The notes beneath the pieces were generated by a model that had not been told where the DNA came from, ran no database searches, and saw only the letters and a program-made list of their open reading frames with translations. Position numbers and translations under genes: made by a program. Source: an uncultured Saprospiraceae bacterium (GTDB lineage: Bacteria > Bacteroidota > Bacteroidia > Chitinophagales > Saprospiraceae). From it: DNA of 64,000 nt. The DNA lies in assembly GCA_937981555.1 (NCBI GenBank), contig CALJOK010000057.1, positions 1-64,000 on the forward strand, read 5' to 3'. Below, piece by piece: positions 51,489 through 61,377 of this stretch; position 1 is the first letter of the stretch; each line of letters starts with the position of its first letter.

Positions 51489-52949
51489 TTGTACGAATTA
51501 AATAAAATACTACAAAGGATATCAGTAAAAGAACTGATCGGAGAACAGAAGTTAAAGGCTAAAAATATAACTTTTGATTCTCGAAAAGTAAATGACGAAA
51601 GCATTTTCGTGGCGGTCTCAGGAACGCAAGTCGATGGTCATGATTTTATTGAAAAAGCAATTCAGAATAAAGCGATGGCAATCGTTTGTGAGGTTTTACC
51701 TCAAGAGTTACACAAAGGTGTGACTTACATTCAAGTCTCAGATTCGAGTGAAGCCCTAGGAATAATGGCTTCTAATTTCTACGGAAATCCATCTGAGCAA
51801 TTGAAATTAATCGGTATTACAGGTACCAATGGAAAGACAACAACAGTCACCCTTTTGCATGATTTATTTTCCAAAATGGGATACAAGGTTGGCTTACTTT
51901 CCACGGTCGAAAATAAAATCGGAAACAAAGTGATTCCTTCCACGCACACCACACCAGATGCGGTTGCGATGAACGAATTGATTTCTGATATGGTCGATGC
52001 AGGTTGTGATTATGCTTTTATGGAAGTGAGTTCACATGCTATTCATCAACGAAGAATTGCAGGATTGACTTTTGCAGGTGGCGTTTTTACCAACATCACT
52101 CATGACCATTTGGACTATCATAAAACATTCAAAGAATATTTGAATGCGAAGAAAAAGTTCTTCGATGATTTACCAAAAGATGCATTTGCTTTGACCAATT
52201 TAGACGATAGAAATGGAATGGTGATGGTGCAAAATACCAAAGCTAAAATCCAAAAATATAGTCTGCGCAAGAAGGCAGATTTTAAAGTAAAAATAGTGGA
52301 CAACAGTCTTTCGGGACTCCACCTTGAAATAAATGGCAACGAATTTTTTGGAAGATTAATCGGCGAATTCAATGCGTATAATTTACTTTCAGCTTACGCC
52401 GTAGGAGTATTGTTAGAAAAGGATAGTTTAGAAACGCTCACAATTTTGAGTCAACTAAAATCTGCCGAAGGAAGATTCGATTATATAAGAAATCAAGAAA
52501 CGGGAACAATCGGAATCGTTGATTACGCACATACGCCCGATGCTTTGGAAAAAGTCCTAAGCACAATTGACAAATTAAGAACAGGTAATGAACAAATCAT
52601 AACTGTTGTTGGATGCGGAGGAGATCGCGATAAAGCGAAACGTCCCGTGATGGCAAAAATAGCATGCGCTTACAGCAATCATGTTATCATCACTTCAGAC
52701 AATCCTCGAACGGAAGACCCTGACGAAATCATTGAAGACATGATGAAGGGAGTTCCGATTAGTTCGCAGAACAAAATTTTGGCCATTACCAATCGCTTGC
52801 AAGCAATCAAAACTGCAAGTCGAATTGCAAATAATGGAGACATCATTTTGGTAGCTGGCAAAGGCCACGAAAAATACCAAGACATTAATGGAGTCAAACA
52901 TGCATTCGACGACAAGCAAGTTTTGAAAGAATGTTTGGAAGTAAATTAA
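51489..52949 (+). CDS. murE: UDP-MurNAc-L-Ala-D-Glu:meso-diaminopimelate ligase
   Basis: A 486-residue Mur ligase. The start is a TTG at 51489 (MYELNKILQRISVKEL); no ATG is available at the conserved N-terminus. The ATP-binding GTNGKTTT is at 112-119, the domain 2 pattern TTPDA and MEVSSHAI follow, and the amino-acid-selectivity motif DNPR is at 404-407, which marks meso-diaminopimelate-adding enzymes (Lys types differ). It adds the third residue of the peptidoglycan stem peptide. A hairpin follows the stop, so transcription may be partly reset before mraY. Confidence 0.96.
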   Translation: MYELNKILQRISVKELIGEQKLKAKNITFDSRKVNDESIFVAVSGTQVDGHDFIEKAIQNKAMAIVCEVLPQELHKGVTYIQVSDSSEALGIMASNFYGNPSEQLKLIGITGTNGKTTTVTLLHDLFSKMGYKVGLLSTVENKIGNKVIPSTHTTPDAVAMNELISDMVDAGCDYAFMEVSSHAIHQRRIAGLTFAGGVFTNITHDHLDYHKTFKEYLNAKKKFFDDLPKDAFALTNLDDRNGMVMVQNTKAKIQKYSLRKKADFKVKIVDNSLSGLHLEINGNEFFGRLIGEFNAYNLLSAYAVGVLLEKDSLETLTILSQLKSAEGRFDYIRNQETGTIGIVDYAHTPDALEKVLSTIDKLRTGNEQIITVVGCGGDRDKAKRPVMAKIACAYSNHVIITSDNPRTEDPDEIIEDMMKGVPISSQNKILAITNRLQAIKTASRIANNGDIILVAGKGHEKYQDINGVKHAFDDKQVLKECLEVN

Positions 52950-53315
52950 AAGATTATCATTCTCAGATTCACTTTGATTGATAGTTGCGGCGGTAAATTA
53001 TTTTACTGCTGCAACTATTAATTTTTTAAAAAGACAAAATGAATTTGATGTAAGAAAATATATTTTGACATAATATCGGTTTCAAAAAGTCAAAAAAATA
53101 GCAACCAAAAACCTAGATTTCTTTTAAAGAAATCTGTTATATGATTGTTTTTTTGTCAACAAAAAAGAAGGATCAAAACAGCTGAAAAGTTGTGTTGAGT
53201 TTACTTTATTTTTGATCTAAAATAAGTAATTATTTAACAGAAAAGGAAAAAACAAAAAACGTCCAAATTTATTTGGAACAATTAAAACGAACGAAGCCAA
53301 CAATTTTTTTGACCA
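52950..53315. other. 366-bp gap between murE and mraY
   Basis: No coding frame. It holds the hairpin at 52981-53027 and then AT-rich DNA with a run of A and T tracts. A promoter for mraY is expected, but no exact TAnnTTTG box was found. Confidence 0.4.
52981..53027 (+). terminator. Terminator-like hairpin between murE and mraY
   Basis: ATAGTTGCGGCGGTAAA pairs with TTTACTGCTGCAACTAT (two mismatches) with a short loop, followed by TAATTTTTT. It lies 32 bp after the murE stop inside the dcw cluster. Confidence 0.65.
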
Positions 53316-54569
53316 ATGCTTTATCACTTACTTGAGTACATTGCACAAATTTGTCCAGACTGCCCAGGAGGTAATCTGTATAAATTTATATCCTTCCGTG
53401 CAGGTATAGCCATGATTATTTCTCTTACAATATCATTATTGTTTGGGGGACGCATAATCAAATTTCTCAAAGCATTACAAATTGGTGAAACCGTTCGAGA
53501 CTTAGGTCTAGCAGGACAAAAAGAAAAAGAAGGAACCCCCACTATGGGCGGCGTCATAATAATAATGGCAATCCTGATTCCCTTTTTGCTCATGGCTGAC
53601 TTGTTGAACATGTATTCCTTAGTGATGATACTCGTCACGACTTGGTTAGGAATTATTGGGTTTACTGATGATTATATCAAAGTTTTTAAAAAGGATAAAG
53701 ATGGATTGGCAGGGAGATTTAAAATATTAGGACAAGTGGTGTTAGGATTGATAGTCGGAGTTGTAATGTTCAATAGTGATGATATAAGAGTAAGAATGGA
53801 TTATCAAGTTGCAGAAGAATATGAATATGTAGAAGCTATTCAACAACCTGAAAATGAAAATTCAAATAAAACAGATGTAAAGGCAGCATTAACGAATATG
53901 CCTTTTTTTAAAAACCATGAATTAGATTATTCCATTTTCTTAAAGCCGTTTGTAGAAGATCCGGTAAAAAGACAAAGATGGGCTTGGATAATTTTTATCC
54001 CAATAGTCATATTCATAGTTACCGCAGTTTCAAATGCTGCGAATTTGACAGACGGAATAGATGGATTAGCAACTGGAGTTTCCTCCATAATTGGGGCGAC
54101 GTTGGGAATTTTGGCCTACGTTTCCAGTAATGCAATTACGGCAGAATATCTTCATATAATGCATCTGCCTGGAGCACAGGAATTAGTAATTTTTTCTGCT
54201 TGTTTTCTAGGAGCATGTATTGGATTCTTTTGGTACAACTCATTTCCTGCTCAGATCTTTATGGGCGATACAGGGAGTTTGACTATCGGAGGTGTGATTG
54301 CAGCAGTTGCCATCTTAATTAGAATGGAATGGTTGATTCCGATTCTTTGCGGAATATTTGTAGCGGAAAATTTATCAGTAATGATTCAAGTTTCCTACTT
54401 CAAATATACTCGGAAAAAATATGGAGAAGGAAGACGGATTTTTAAAATGTCTCCTTTGCATCACCACTACCAAAAACTAGGAATGCATGAGTCAAAAATT
54501 GTTTCCCGATTTTTAATCATCGGAGTTTTACTAGCAGTTTTGACACTCATTTCTTTAAAATTTAGATAA
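53316..54569 (+). CDS. mraY: Phospho-N-acetylmuramoyl-pentapeptide transferase
   Basis: A 417-residue integral membrane protein with about ten membrane helices. Family motifs: GTPTMGGVIII, the DDYIKVFKKDKDGL catalytic loop, AANLTDGIDGLATG and the FKMSPLHHHYQKLG loop. It transfers phospho-MurNAc-pentapeptide to undecaprenyl phosphate to make lipid I. It is about 55 residues longer than E. coli MraY because of an insert at about 160-215 (rich in Glu and Asn, then FFKNHELDYSIFLKPF), a pattern I recall from other Bacteroidota enzymes. A 366-bp gap with a terminator precedes it, so it may have its own promoter. Confidence 0.96.
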   Translation: MLYHLLEYIAQICPDCPGGNLYKFISFRAGIAMIISLTISLLFGGRIIKFLKALQIGETVRDLGLAGQKEKEGTPTMGGVIIIMAILIPFLLMADLLNMYSLVMILVTTWLGIIGFTDDYIKVFKKDKDGLAGRFKILGQVVLGLIVGVVMFNSDDIRVRMDYQVAEEYEYVEAIQQPENENSNKTDVKAALTNMPFFKNHELDYSIFLKPFVEDPVKRQRWAWIIFIPIVIFIVTAVSNAANLTDGIDGLATGVSSIIGATLGILAYVSSNAITAEYLHIMHLPGAQELVIFSACFLGACIGFFWYNSFPAQIFMGDTGSLTIGGVIAAVAILIRMEWLIPILCGIFVAENLSVMIQVSYFKYTRKKYGEGRRIFKMSPLHHHYQKLGMHESKIVSRFLIIGVLLAVLTLISLKFR

Positions 54570-54633
54570 GAAAAGGTAATGCCTTTTAAAGAAGTAATCT
54601 TTTTTCGTGAGAAAAATTAGGATTATATATAGA

Positions 54634-54728
54634 CGAAAAACCATAGAGATCGGGATGCAAAATGGCTATTCTGTACTCGGTCTCAATAAAAAAAAAGTTT
54701 GAGTATTCTATCTCTATGCTGTTTTTCG
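54634..54728 (+). other. Structured intergenic element in the murD leader
   Basis: CGAAAAACCATAGAGAT (54634-54650) is inverted at 54710-54728 (ATCTCTATGCTGTTTTTCG, with two extra bases). Inside, TACTCGGTCTCAA faces TTTGAGTA across an A9 tract, and a separate hairpin AGCCT/AGGCT follows at about 54741-54755. The 95-nt element would fold into a long branched stem just upstream of murD. No known riboswitch motif is recognised. Confidence 0.45.
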
Positions 54729-54801
54729 GCAATTGTTTAAAGCCTTGCTTAGGCTGAATTAAAAAAGAAAATTTGACTAAGAATCAAAAAGGATTTTTGA
54801 A

Positions 54802-56112
54802 ATGAAAATAGTTATTCTGGGAGCTGGGGAAAGTGGAGTAGGAGCTGCATTGTTAGCTCAAGAAAAAGGCTTCGAAGTTTTCGTTTCAGATCGAGGAATA
54901 ATCAAAGCGGAATTTAAATCCGAATTAGAAGAAGCAAAAATTCCATACGAGGAATTACAACATACGGAAAGTAAAATTTTCGAAGCTTCAGAGATTATCA
55001 AAAGTCCAGGCATTCCTGACAAAGTTGTTTTAATAAAAGAATTAAAACAACGAGGAATCCCAGTCATCTCTGAAATTGAATTTGCGGCAAGGTTTACCAA
55101 CGCTACCATCATAGGAATTACAGGTAGCAATGGAAAAACGACCACTACAAAACTCATTTTTCACCTGCTTAAAACAGCAGGGTTAAATGTAGCAGTTGGT
55201 GGGAATATTGGGACGAGTTTTGCTCGGCTTTTGGTAGAAGGGAATCATGATTATTATGTGTTGGAACTTAGTAGTTTTCAGCTCGATGGTATTCAAAGTT
55301 TTCGACCAGATATAAGTGTATTGTTAAATATTACACCCGACCATTTGGATAGATATGATTACAAAATGGAAAATTATGTCTATTCAAAATTTCGAATAAT
55401 TGAAAATCAAAAAGATAAAGATCTTTTTATTTATAGCGGTTTTGACGAAAATATCAAGACCTATTTACAGGACAAACAACTGAAAGTTAAAGAGATACCC
55501 GTTAATGAAGTTTTTTATAAAAAAAATAAATTGACGGTAGCGGTCTCAGAATTTGATACTACAAAGTGCAGCCTAAAGGGGCAGCATAACATGTTCAACG
55601 CCACTTGTGCGATCCACGCAGTTCAAGCAATTGGTGTTGACGAAAAATTTATTCAGCAGGGTTTAGATACTTTTATCAATGCTCCGCACCGCTTGGAATA
55701 TGTTGCTACTATTGATGGAGTTGAATTTATTAATGATAGCAAAGCAACCAATGTAGATGCTGTTTTTTATGCGCTTTCAGCGATGGAAAAACCAGTCATT
55801 TGGGTAGTGGGAGGAGTAGACAAAGGCAACGATTACAAAGCTATCGAAAGTTTAGTTTTAGAAAAAGTAAAAGCCATTGTTTGTTTGGGAGTGGATAACA
55901 CTCCAATCATTGAAGCCTTTAAAGGTAAGATTGAAATCATTGAAGAAACGCAAAGTTGTAAGGATGCGATTAAGATTTCCCAACAATATGCACACGTGGG
56001 CGATGTAGTTCTACTTTCACCAGCTTGCGCAAGTTTCGATTTGTTTAAAAATTACATTGACAGAGGCGATCAATTTAAAACTGCTGTACTTGAAAAGAAG
56101 ACTAAGGATTGA
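54802..56112 (+). CDS. murD: UDP-N-acetylmuramoyl-L-alanine:D-glutamate ligase
   Basis: A 436-residue Mur ligase. N-terminal UDP-binding domain with ILGAGESGVGAALLAQ, ATP-binding GSNGKTTTT at 108-116, central YVLELSSFQLDG and NITPDHLDRY, and the C-terminal NDSKATNVDA and LLSPACASFDLF motifs. It adds D-glutamate to UDP-MurNAc-L-Ala, the second step of the stem peptide. A structured 232-bp leader separates it from mraY; ftsW follows 9 bp downstream. Confidence 0.97.
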   Translation: MKIVILGAGESGVGAALLAQEKGFEVFVSDRGIIKAEFKSELEEAKIPYEELQHTESKIFEASEIIKSPGIPDKVVLIKELKQRGIPVISEIEFAARFTNATIIGITGSNGKTTTTKLIFHLLKTAGLNVAVGGNIGTSFARLLVEGNHDYYVLELSSFQLDGIQSFRPDISVLLNITPDHLDRYDYKMENYVYSKFRIIENQKDKDLFIYSGFDENIKTYLQDKQLKVKEIPVNEVFYKKNKLTVAVSEFDTTKCSLKGQHNMFNATCAIHAVQAIGVDEKFIQQGLDTFINAPHRLEYVATIDGVEFINDSKATNVDAVFYALSAMEKPVIWVVGGVDKGNDYKAIESLVLEKVKAIVCLGVDNTPIIEAFKGKIEIIEETQSCKDAIKISQQYAHVGDVVLLSPACASFDLFKNYIDRGDQFKTAVLEKKTKD

Positions 56113-56121
56113 AGATTCAAG

Positions 56122-57315
56122 ATGATGGATTTCGGAAGTCCTAAATTCATAATCCTAAATCAAAAAGAAAGAATGTCATTTGGAAATCAATTATATGCGA
56201 AGTTAAGAGGTGATCGAGTGATCTGGATGATCGTGGCAATTTTGTCCATCTATTCCATCTTAACTGTCTATAGTGCATCGACCACAGAGGCTTATCGATT
56301 GAGTGGAGGAAATACAGAAGCGGCGATGATCAAGCATACGACATTGATTTTGTTTGGACTTTTTTTGACCTATGTATGTTACTTAACACCTTATATACAA
56401 TATTCAAAATTAGCACCCTACTTGATGTTGATTACGATTCCTTTGCTGGTTTATACCATGGCTTTTGGAGTCGAGCTGAACGAAGCGACCAGATGGGTAA
56501 GAGTCCCATTTGTAGGTTTGACATTTCAACCTTCTGATTTTGCAAAGATTGCGCTCATTATATATGTGGCACGTGCGATCTCATCAAAACAGGAATACAT
56601 TGATGATTTCAATGATGCATTTATGCCGATCATTATTCCAATTTTGATTGTAGTGGGTTTGATTGCACCAGATGATTTATCAACAGCAGCGGTGCTGTTT
56701 TTTACTTGCCTTTTGATGATGTTCATGGGCCGTGTTAATTTGAAATATATTTTGCTTTTGATGTTTTTAGGCGTGGTTCTTTTTTCATTCTTAGTAACCT
56801 TAGGAACACTTGCTCCTGAAACAGTAAGAATTGGAACTTGGATTAAACGAATTACAGCATTTTGGTATGGAGAAGCAGGCGCTGAAAATATTCAAGTTAT
56901 TCAAGCCAAAATCGCAATTGCTAATGGTGAATGGTTTGGATCTGGACCAGGGAATAGTATTCAAAGGAATTTTATTCCAGCCTCGAATTCAGATTATATT
57001 TATGCTATTATTTTTGAAGAGTATGGATTAATTTTCGGAGGATTTGTGATTCTCTTTCTTTACGTTGCTTTATTTTTTAGAGTAGTGACGATTGTAACGA
57101 GAAGTCCAAAAGCATTTGGAGCGATGCTCGCGCTAGGATTAGGATTAATGATCTCACTTCAAGCGATGATGAACATGGGAGTAAATGTAAATATTTTGCC
57201 AGTAACGGGATTGGCACTTCCGATGGTAAGTAAAGGAGGAACCTCAGTTCTGTTTTCAGGAATTGCCTTCGGAATGATTTTGAGCGTAAGTCGATATATT
57301 GAAAAGACAACATAA
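56122..57315 (+). CDS. ftsW: Septal peptidoglycan glycosyltransferase FtsW (SEDS family)
   Basis: A SEDS-family integral membrane protein, 397 residues from the first in-frame ATG; the true start is probably the ATG at 56173 (MSFGNQLYAKLRGDR), which matches the usual short cytoplasmic N-terminus. About ten membrane helices. Conserved blocks: TVYSAS, RWVRVPFVGLTFQPSDFAK (periplasmic catalytic loop region), GEWFGSGPGNS and the C-terminal NMGVNVNILPVTGLALPMVSKGG-type loop, read here in two parts. It polymerises lipid II at the septum with FtsI. It starts 9 bp after murD. Confidence 0.95.
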   Translation: MMDFGSPKFIILNQKERMSFGNQLYAKLRGDRVIWMIVAILSIYSILTVYSASTTEAYRLSGGNTEAAMIKHTTLILFGLFLTYVCYLTPYIQYSKLAPYLMLITIPLLVYTMAFGVELNEATRWVRVPFVGLTFQPSDFAKIALIIYVARAISSKQEYIDDFNDAFMPIIIPILIVVGLIAPDDLSTAAVLFFTCLLMMFMGRVNLKYILLLMFLGVVLFSFLVTLGTLAPETVRIGTWIKRITAFWYGEAGAENIQVIQAKIAIANGEWFGSGPGNSIQRNFIPASNSDYIYAIIFEEYGLIFGGFVILFLYVALFFRVVTIVTRSPKAFGAMLALGLGLMISLQAMMNMGVNVNILPVTGLALPMVSKGGTSVLFSGIAFGMILSVSRYIEKTT

Positions 57316-57318
57316 CAA

Positions 57319-57340
57319 TTTCATTTTTGTAAAAATGAAA
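57319..57340 (+). repeat. Small AT-rich hairpin after ftsW
   Basis: TTTCATTTTT / AAAAATGAAA with GT between, right after the ftsW stop and before the embedded unknown gene. It has no T tail and is a weak terminator at best. Confidence 0.4.
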
Positions 57341-57398
57341 AACAGACTATAAAAACAACAAGTAAATAGACCCTAAAATTTTTAAAATAATTTCGCAT

Positions 57399-57932
57399 AT
57401 GAGACCAACGATATTATATTTTGACAAGAAGATAGAATTTAAAGGACAAGTGAGTGAGCAACTGTTAGCTGACACTTGGATTGCAGTAAAAAATATTTCT
57501 AGAAAGGAATTGATGGAAAAATTAGACTTGCAAGTTTCTTTGAATTTAAATTGGGATGCTGGTTTATTATTAAAAAATGATGCAGCAAGAGCATTAGGTG
57601 GAAATTATTTAATGCCTCCAAGTTTGGATGGTTGGTCAATTATTGTTGGAAAATATTTTAATGATAATTTAGAAATGGTTAGAAAACTCAGAGTGTTGAG
57701 TGAAGAATATGGAGAAGTTTATTTTTTCTCAAGTATTGATTCTATGGAGAAAAATTTATGGATTCATGGAGAAGATGGAGTGATGGAAAAATGGGAAACA
57801 GAAGATGAAGACTTAGAAGACGAAGTAGAACATTTACCATTTGATTTTAGAAACTTCAATCATCAATTAAAGTTCAACGATGTCCTGCTTTGCAAAAACA
57901 AAAAGAGCTTGAACCAAATGAGATTGTGGTAG
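57399..57932 (+). CDS. Uncharacterised protein embedded in the dcw cluster
   Basis: A 177-residue soluble protein with no signal peptide or membrane segment. Blocks that look constrained: [19 protein letters not shown], a [11 protein letters not shown] strand, [18 protein letters not shown] and [16 protein letters not shown], followed by an acidic stretch ([13 protein letters not shown]). The order of a W-x-I-I-V-G strand, a helix, G-E-V-x-x-F and a W-x-x-x-x-D-G turn resembles a loosely known group of small bacterial proteins of unknown or immunity-like role. I cannot assign it. Its stop overlaps the murG GTG start (TAGTG), so murG translation is coupled to it, an unusual neighbour for a cell-wall gene. 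Confidence 0.8.
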   Translation: MRPTILYFDKKIEFKGQVSEQLLADTWIAVKNISRKELMEKLDLQVSLNLNWDAGLLLKNDAARALGGNYLMPPSLDGWSIIVGKYFNDNLEMVRKLRVLSEEYGEVYFFSSIDSMEKNLWIHGEDGVMEKWETEDEDLEDEVEHLPFDFRNFNHQLKFNDVLLCKNKKSLNQMRLW

Positions 57933-59029
57933 TGAAAAAACTAAAAGTAATTATAAGTGGCGGTGGATCTGGCGGGCATATTTTTCCCGCAATAGCGATT
58001 GCAAATGAATTCAAAAAACAACGTCCCGATGCAGAAATTCTATTCGTAGGAGCAAAGGGAAAAATTGAAATGGAGAAAGTCCCGAAAGCGGGATTCCCGA
58101 TCAAAGGTCTTTGGATCAGCGGGTTCCACAGAAAATTGACATTACGGAATTTGATGTTTCCTTTCAAACTAGTGAGTAGTTTGTTCAAAGCTTTTGGAAT
58201 CATTCAAAGTTTTAAACCTGATGTGGTGATTGGAGTTGGTGGCTACGCAAGTGGACCAACACTTCAAGTTGCAACGATGAAAGGAATACCAACTTTGATT
58301 CAAGAACAAAATTCTTTTCCAGGTATCACAAATCGACTTTTAGCAAAAAAAGTAAATCGAATTTGTGTGGCTTATGATGGAATGAATAAGTTTTTTCCAA
58401 AAGAAAAAATTAAACTCACAGGGAACCCAGTTCGACAAGATATAGTTGAGTTGACTGATAAAAAAGAAGAAGGCTTAAAGCATTTTGGTCTAGACCAAAA
58501 TAAAAAAACGATTCTACTTTTTGGAGGAAGTTTGGGAGCAAGAACATTAAATGATTCGATGGCAGCAAATAAAGATTTGTTGGAAAAAAATCAAAACGTA
58601 CAAGTGCTTTGGCAAGCAGGGAAACTCTACATTGAAGAGTTCAAAAATTCTGCTACAGCTCAATTAGACAACGTTAAGATTTTACCATTTATAGATCGAA
58701 TGGATTTGGCCTATGCGATGGCGGATGTGGTGATTTGTAGAGCAGGGGCATTGACGATTTCGGAATTGTGTTTGGTAGCAAAACCAGCGATTCTGATTCC
58801 ATCACCAAATGTGGCTGAAGATCATCAAACGATGAATGCAAAGGCACTTTCGACCAAAGATGCAGGCATTTTAGTAGAAGATAAAGACGCTAAAATGATG
58901 TTGGAACAGGCTTTGCATGTCCTTGATAATGAGCAAGTTATAAATAGTTTAAAAAATAACATTCAAAAGTTAGCAAAAGCAAATGCTACTAAAAATATAG
59001 TTTCTGAAATATTACAAATAATAAAATGA
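57932..59029 (+). CDS. murG: UDP-GlcNAc:lipid I GlcNAc transferase
   Basis: A 365-residue GT28 enzyme. I choose the GTG at 57932 ([20 protein letters not shown]) over an in-frame ATG 14 codons upstream, because it gives the normal N-terminus and a TAGTG overlap with the preceding gene. Motifs: [16 protein letters not shown] (lipid I and pyrophosphate loop), [25 protein letters not shown], and the UDP-GlcNAc site with [10 protein letters not shown] and [14 protein letters not shown]. It completes lipid II on the cytoplasmic face of the membrane. murC begins in its stop (ATGA overlap). Confidence 0.96.
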   Translation: MKKLKVIISGGGSGGHIFPAIAIANEFKKQRPDAEILFVGAKGKIEMEKVPKAGFPIKGLWISGFHRKLTLRNLMFPFKLVSSLFKAFGIIQSFKPDVVIGVGGYASGPTLQVATMKGIPTLIQEQNSFPGITNRLLAKKVNRICVAYDGMNKFFPKEKIKLTGNPVRQDIVELTDKKEEGLKHFGLDQNKKTILLFGGSLGARTLNDSMAANKDLLEKNQNVQVLWQAGKLYIEEFKNSATAQLDNVKILPFIDRMDLAYAMADVVICRAGALTISELCLVAKPAILIPSPNVAEDHQTMNAKALSTKDAGILVEDKDAKMMLEQALHVLDNEQVINSLKNNIQKLAKANATKNIVSEILQIIK

Positions 59030-60378
59030 AGCTAGAAGATATTAGAAAGATATACTTCATCGGAATCGGAGGAATAGGGATGAGTGCATTGGCGAGATAT
59101 TTTAATAACCGGAAAGTTGAAGTTTTTGGATATGATAAGACAGCAACAACGTTGACTAAAAAGTTAGTTAGCGAAGGGATGAAAATCCATTTTGAAGATG
59201 ATATTTCGCAAATCCCTGAAGGAGTGGATTTAGTGGTTTTTACACCAGCAATTCCAAATTCTCATGGCGAGTTGAATTACTTTTTGGAAAATAATTTTCC
59301 AGTAAAAAAGAGATCAGAAGTACTCGGAATTATCAGTCGAAGTAAAAAAACGATTGGTGTTGCAGGGACTCATGGCAAGACTTCGACGAGTTCGATTTTG
59401 ACTTGGATATTAAAAATTGGAGGTGTTGATTGCACGGCTTTTTTAGGTGGAATTGCTCAAAATTTTGAAAGCAATTTTATTGAAGGAAAAAGTGATTGGG
59501 TAGTTATTGAAGCAGACGAATATGATCGTTCATTTTTGCAACTGAATCCTGATATGTCAATTATTTTGTCAATGGATGCAGATCATCTTGATATTTATGG
59601 AGATGCTGCGACTTTACAAAAAGCATTTTTTGACTATGCGAATAAGACGAAACCGAGTGGATTTGTTTTTGTAAAAGATGGTTTGCGAATGCCTTTTTCC
59701 AAAAATGGAATTACGTACGGACAGTTTGGAATCGATAAAGGAAGTTATCGAGCAGAAAATGTGAGAGTGGAAAATGGTTACTTCGTTTTTGACTTTAAAA
59801 GCTGGATTGAAAATATTGAAAATATAAAAATCACCTTGGCAGGAAAACATAATGTTGAAAATGCTACCGCTGCAATTGCAATTGCCCAACAACTGGGAAT
59901 AAAAGGTGACGATATAAAAAAAGCACTCGCTTCATTCAAAGGAATCAAGCGACGATTTGAAAGAATTTTTGACAATGACGAAGTAGTTTATATTGATGAT
60001 TATGCACATCATCCTTCTGAACTAAAAGTAGCGATTGAAGCAGCAAGAATGCTTTTCCCTAACAATATAATTACGGGGATATTTCAACCACATTTATTCT
60101 CAAGGACGAATGATTTTGTGGATGAATTTGCAGCTGAGTTGGATGAATTGGATGAGGTGATTTTAATGGATATTTATCCAGCTAGAGAATTGTCGATGCC
60201 CGGAGTGACATCGAAAATTATTTTTGATAAAATGAAAAACCTCAACAAAGTGATGGTAACAAAATCAACTTTGATGGATGAATTAAAAGATAGAAAAGTA
60301 GAAGTGGTGTTGACGTTAGGAGCAGGAGATATTGACACTTTTGTTTTAAAGATAAAAAATTGGTTAGGCGAAAAGTGA
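59026..60378 (+). CDS. murC: UDP-N-acetylmuramate:L-alanine ligase
   Basis: A 450-residue Mur ligase. N-terminal nucleotide-binding domain [20 protein letters not shown]-binding [10 protein letters not shown] at 114-123, [13 protein letters not shown], the [10 protein letters not shown] pattern, [11 protein letters not shown] and FQPHLFSRT. It attaches L-alanine to UDP-MurNAc, the first step of the stem peptide. It starts with a 4-bp overlap (ATGA) with murG, and ftsQ follows after 75 bp. Confidence 0.97.
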   Translation: MKLEDIRKIYFIGIGGIGMSALARYFNNRKVEVFGYDKTATTLTKKLVSEGMKIHFEDDISQIPEGVDLVVFTPAIPNSHGELNYFLENNFPVKKRSEVLGIISRSKKTIGVAGTHGKTSTSSILTWILKIGGVDCTAFLGGIAQNFESNFIEGKSDWVVIEADEYDRSFLQLNPDMSIILSMDADHLDIYGDAATLQKAFFDYANKTKPSGFVFVKDGLRMPFSKNGITYGQFGIDKGSYRAENVRVENGYFVFDFKSWIENIENIKITLAGKHNVENATAAIAIAQQLGIKGDDIKKALASFKGIKRRFERIFDNDEVVYIDDYAHHPSELKVAIEAARMLFPNNIITGIFQPHLFSRTNDFVDEFAAELDELDEVILMDIYPARELSMPGVTSKIIFDKMKNLNKVMVTKSTLMDELKDRKVEVVLTLGAGDIDTFVLKIKNWLGEK

Positions 60379-60453
60379 ACTAATTTTTTAGACTTAATGT
60401 ATTGATAATCAGTTTTTTATAAAAAATAGAACTGAAAAAATAATTGATTGAGA

Positions 60454-61239
60454 ATGAATGCCGAGACACTACAAACCATCAAACGACTTACGATCATTGC
60501 GACCGTATTTGTATTGTTAGGATTCATTGTGTGGTCAGTCAATAAGCGAGAAAGTTCGCTTTCGGAAGGATTGAAAATAGAAGTTGAGCCTTTGATAAAT
60601 GGAAGAAATCTATTAACCATTGGTGATATTCAAAAAATAATACAACGAAGTTTTGTATATAATTTAAAAGAGGAAAAAGTTCCTTTGGGAAAATTGAAAG
60701 TAGGTGAAATAGAGCAAGTATTGGAAGCAGAACCATTTGTTTTGGATGCAGAAGTTTATGTGGATAATCAAAATCAACTGTACGTTCACGTGACTCAACG
60801 AACACCTATTCTTAGAGTAATTGACAAGGACAATCAAACCTATTACATGGACATAACTGGTAGACAAATGCCGATGTCCGATCATAGTACGGCAAGAGTA
60901 TTGGTAGCAACGGGAGAAATTCCACCTTACACTCCTGACTTTCAAGAGCCAAGGAAAAAGCATTTTTTGAAAAAAATGTTTGACTTGACAGAGTACATTA
61001 GAAATGATGAATTCTTGAATCCGATGATCGAACAAATCTATGTAAATCAAAATGAAGAATTTACGCTCATCCCAAAAGTGGGAAGGCAGAAAATAATTTT
61101 TGGAAAATACGAAGATGTAGAAGACAAGTTTAATCGCTTGGAATTATTTTACGAAGAAGGAATGTCTAGGGAAGGATGGCAAAAGTATAAAACCATTAAT
61201 TTGAAATATCGCAAGCAAGTAGTTTGTGAGAAACGATGA
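60454..61239 (+). CDS. ftsQ: FtsQ-type divisome protein
   Basis: The start is taken at the ATG at 60454 (MNAETLQTIKRLTII); a TTG two codons upstream is possible. The 261-residue protein has a short cytoplasmic tail, one membrane helix (about 9-27), a POTRA domain (about 45-115, NGRNLLTIGDIQKIIQRSFV through VYVDNQNQLYVHVTQRTP) and the beta-rich C-terminal domain. Topology, size and position directly before ftsA identify FtsQ. It recruits FtsL-type partners and FtsI/FtsW in the periplasm. Confidence 0.9.
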   Translation: MNAETLQTIKRLTIIATVFVLLGFIVWSVNKRESSLSEGLKIEVEPLINGRNLLTIGDIQKIIQRSFVYNLKEEKVPLGKLKVGEIEQVLEAEPFVLDAEVYVDNQNQLYVHVTQRTPILRVIDKDNQTYYMDITGRQMPMSDHSTARVLVATGEIPPYTPDFQEPRKKHFLKKMFDLTEYIRNDEFLNPMIEQIYVNQNEEFTLIPKVGRQKIIFGKYEDVEDKFNRLELFYEEGMSREGWQKYKTINLKYRKQVVCEKR

Positions 61240-61278
61240 AATAATAAATGTTAATGCTTAACACCAACCGATATTAAG

Positions 61279-61305
61279 CATTCACAGTTAACTATTCATC
61301 ATTAA
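61279..61305. repeat. Degenerate TTCAYCRTTAA repeat in the ftsQ-ftsA gap
   Basis: CATTCACAGTTAAC is followed directly by TATTCATCATTAA; similar units occur at 17057-17081 and 62710-62730. An ATGCTTAA/TTAAGCAT inverted repeat lies just upstream (61253-61281). Confidence 0.45.
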
Positions 61306-61377
61306 GAAGAAACTTATTCCCTTACATTATTTAACCATAAAAGAACATAACACTCTTTTTTTAAACTTAGAAACATT

